From the NCBI GenBank assembly GCA_017455945.1, contig JAFTLM010000425.1:1-5595 (forward strand): a stretch of 5,595 bases of DNA, in the 5' to 3' direction. The stretch is from Clostridia bacterium. Its GTDB lineage: Bacteria > Bacillota > Clostridia > Oscillospirales > CAG-272. Below the pieces are notes generated by a model. The model ran no database searches. It saw nothing but the letters and a program-made list of their open reading frames with translations, and was not told where the DNA came from. Of the stretch, positions 5,512 to 5,595 are shown piece by piece. How positions within the stretch are numbered: position 1 is the stretch's first letter; each line of letters opens with the position of its first letter. Both the position numbers and the translations under genes were made by a program.

Positions 5512-5544
5512 CAAAAAGCAGAGTTTAACTCTGCTTTTTGTTTT
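5512..5544. terminator. Bidirectional intrinsic terminator
   Basis: CAAAAAGCAGAG (5512-5523) pairs perfectly with CTCTGCTTTTTG (5529-5540) around a TTTAA loop. On the plus strand the T-rich right arm continues into TTTT (5541-5544), so it ends the DUF624 transcript two bases after its stop. On the minus strand the mirrored T-rich arm serves the convergent gene ending at 5543. Confidence 0.93.
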
Positions 5545-5595
5545 ATAAATTGTCTACAGTTTCAAAGCTATACCCCTGAGCCTTAAGTTCTCTTA
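5543..5595 (-). CDS. C-terminal end of a probable polysaccharide deacetylase (runs in from right edge)
   Basis: Only the last 16 codons and a TAA stop (5545-5543) are visible: RELKAQGYSFETVDNL. A final ...LKxxGYxFxTVxxL is very typical of CE4 (NodB-type) polysaccharide deacetylases, including sporulation-linked peptidoglycan deacetylases of the PdaA/PdaB kind, which end just after this segment. The catalytic domain is outside the window, so the call rests on this short tail alone. The gene converges on the DUF624 gene and shares its terminator. Confidence 0.55.
   Translation of the reverse strand, partial: RELKAQGYSFETVDNL

Overview
The window looks like a piece of chromosome from a spore-forming member of the Clostridia (Ruminococcaceae/Oscillospiraceae/Lachnospiraceae type; the exact family cannot be fixed from this sequence). 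The reasons are a clear SpoIIID sporulation regulator, strong Gram-positive Shine-Dalgarno sites, AT-rich intergenic DNA with classic sigma-A promoters, and a YesL/DUF624-type membrane protein.

Left part (1-2373, minus strand): a three-gene operon read right to left. It encodes a short MutS-family ATPase without the mismatch-recognition domain, then an Lrp/AsnC-type regulator, then the N-terminus of a class I/II PLP aminotransferase that runs off the left edge. Spacing is tight: the mutS-like stop codon is part of the lrp ribosome binding site, and the lrp stop overlaps the aminotransferase start by one base. A near-consensus sigma-A promoter lies just upstream of the mutS-like gene. The Lrp/aminotransferase pair suggests amino-acid metabolism with a linked sensor.

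Middle (about 2386-3357, plus strand): an ORF with no usable start signal, which looks like the tail of a large phage or mobile-element protein (LPD/MuF-nuclease-like C-terminal region). It is probably a decayed remnant. Behind it is a compact structured stretch: a near-perfect sigma-A promoter with no evident gene, then two successive hairpins, pointing toward the 3' end of spoIIID on the opposite strand. This is the least explained part of the window.

Right part (3358-5595): spoIIID (minus) is divergent from a SpoU/TrmH-family 2'-O-methyltransferase (plus), and the short gap between them carries a good match to a sigma-E promoter for spoIIID. Next comes a DUF624/YesL-like multi-pass membrane protein under its own extended -10 promoter, which is bracketed by a 12-bp inverted repeat. 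It ends at a strong bidirectional terminator shared with a convergent gene entering from the right edge, of which only 16 C-terminal residues are visible; these resemble the end of a polysaccharide deacetylase.

I see no tRNA, rRNA, CRISPR array or intact insertion sequence. I do not see a complete new defence or mobile system. The best leads are the orphan promoter/hairpin block, the phage-type remnant and the promoter-bracketing inverted repeat.
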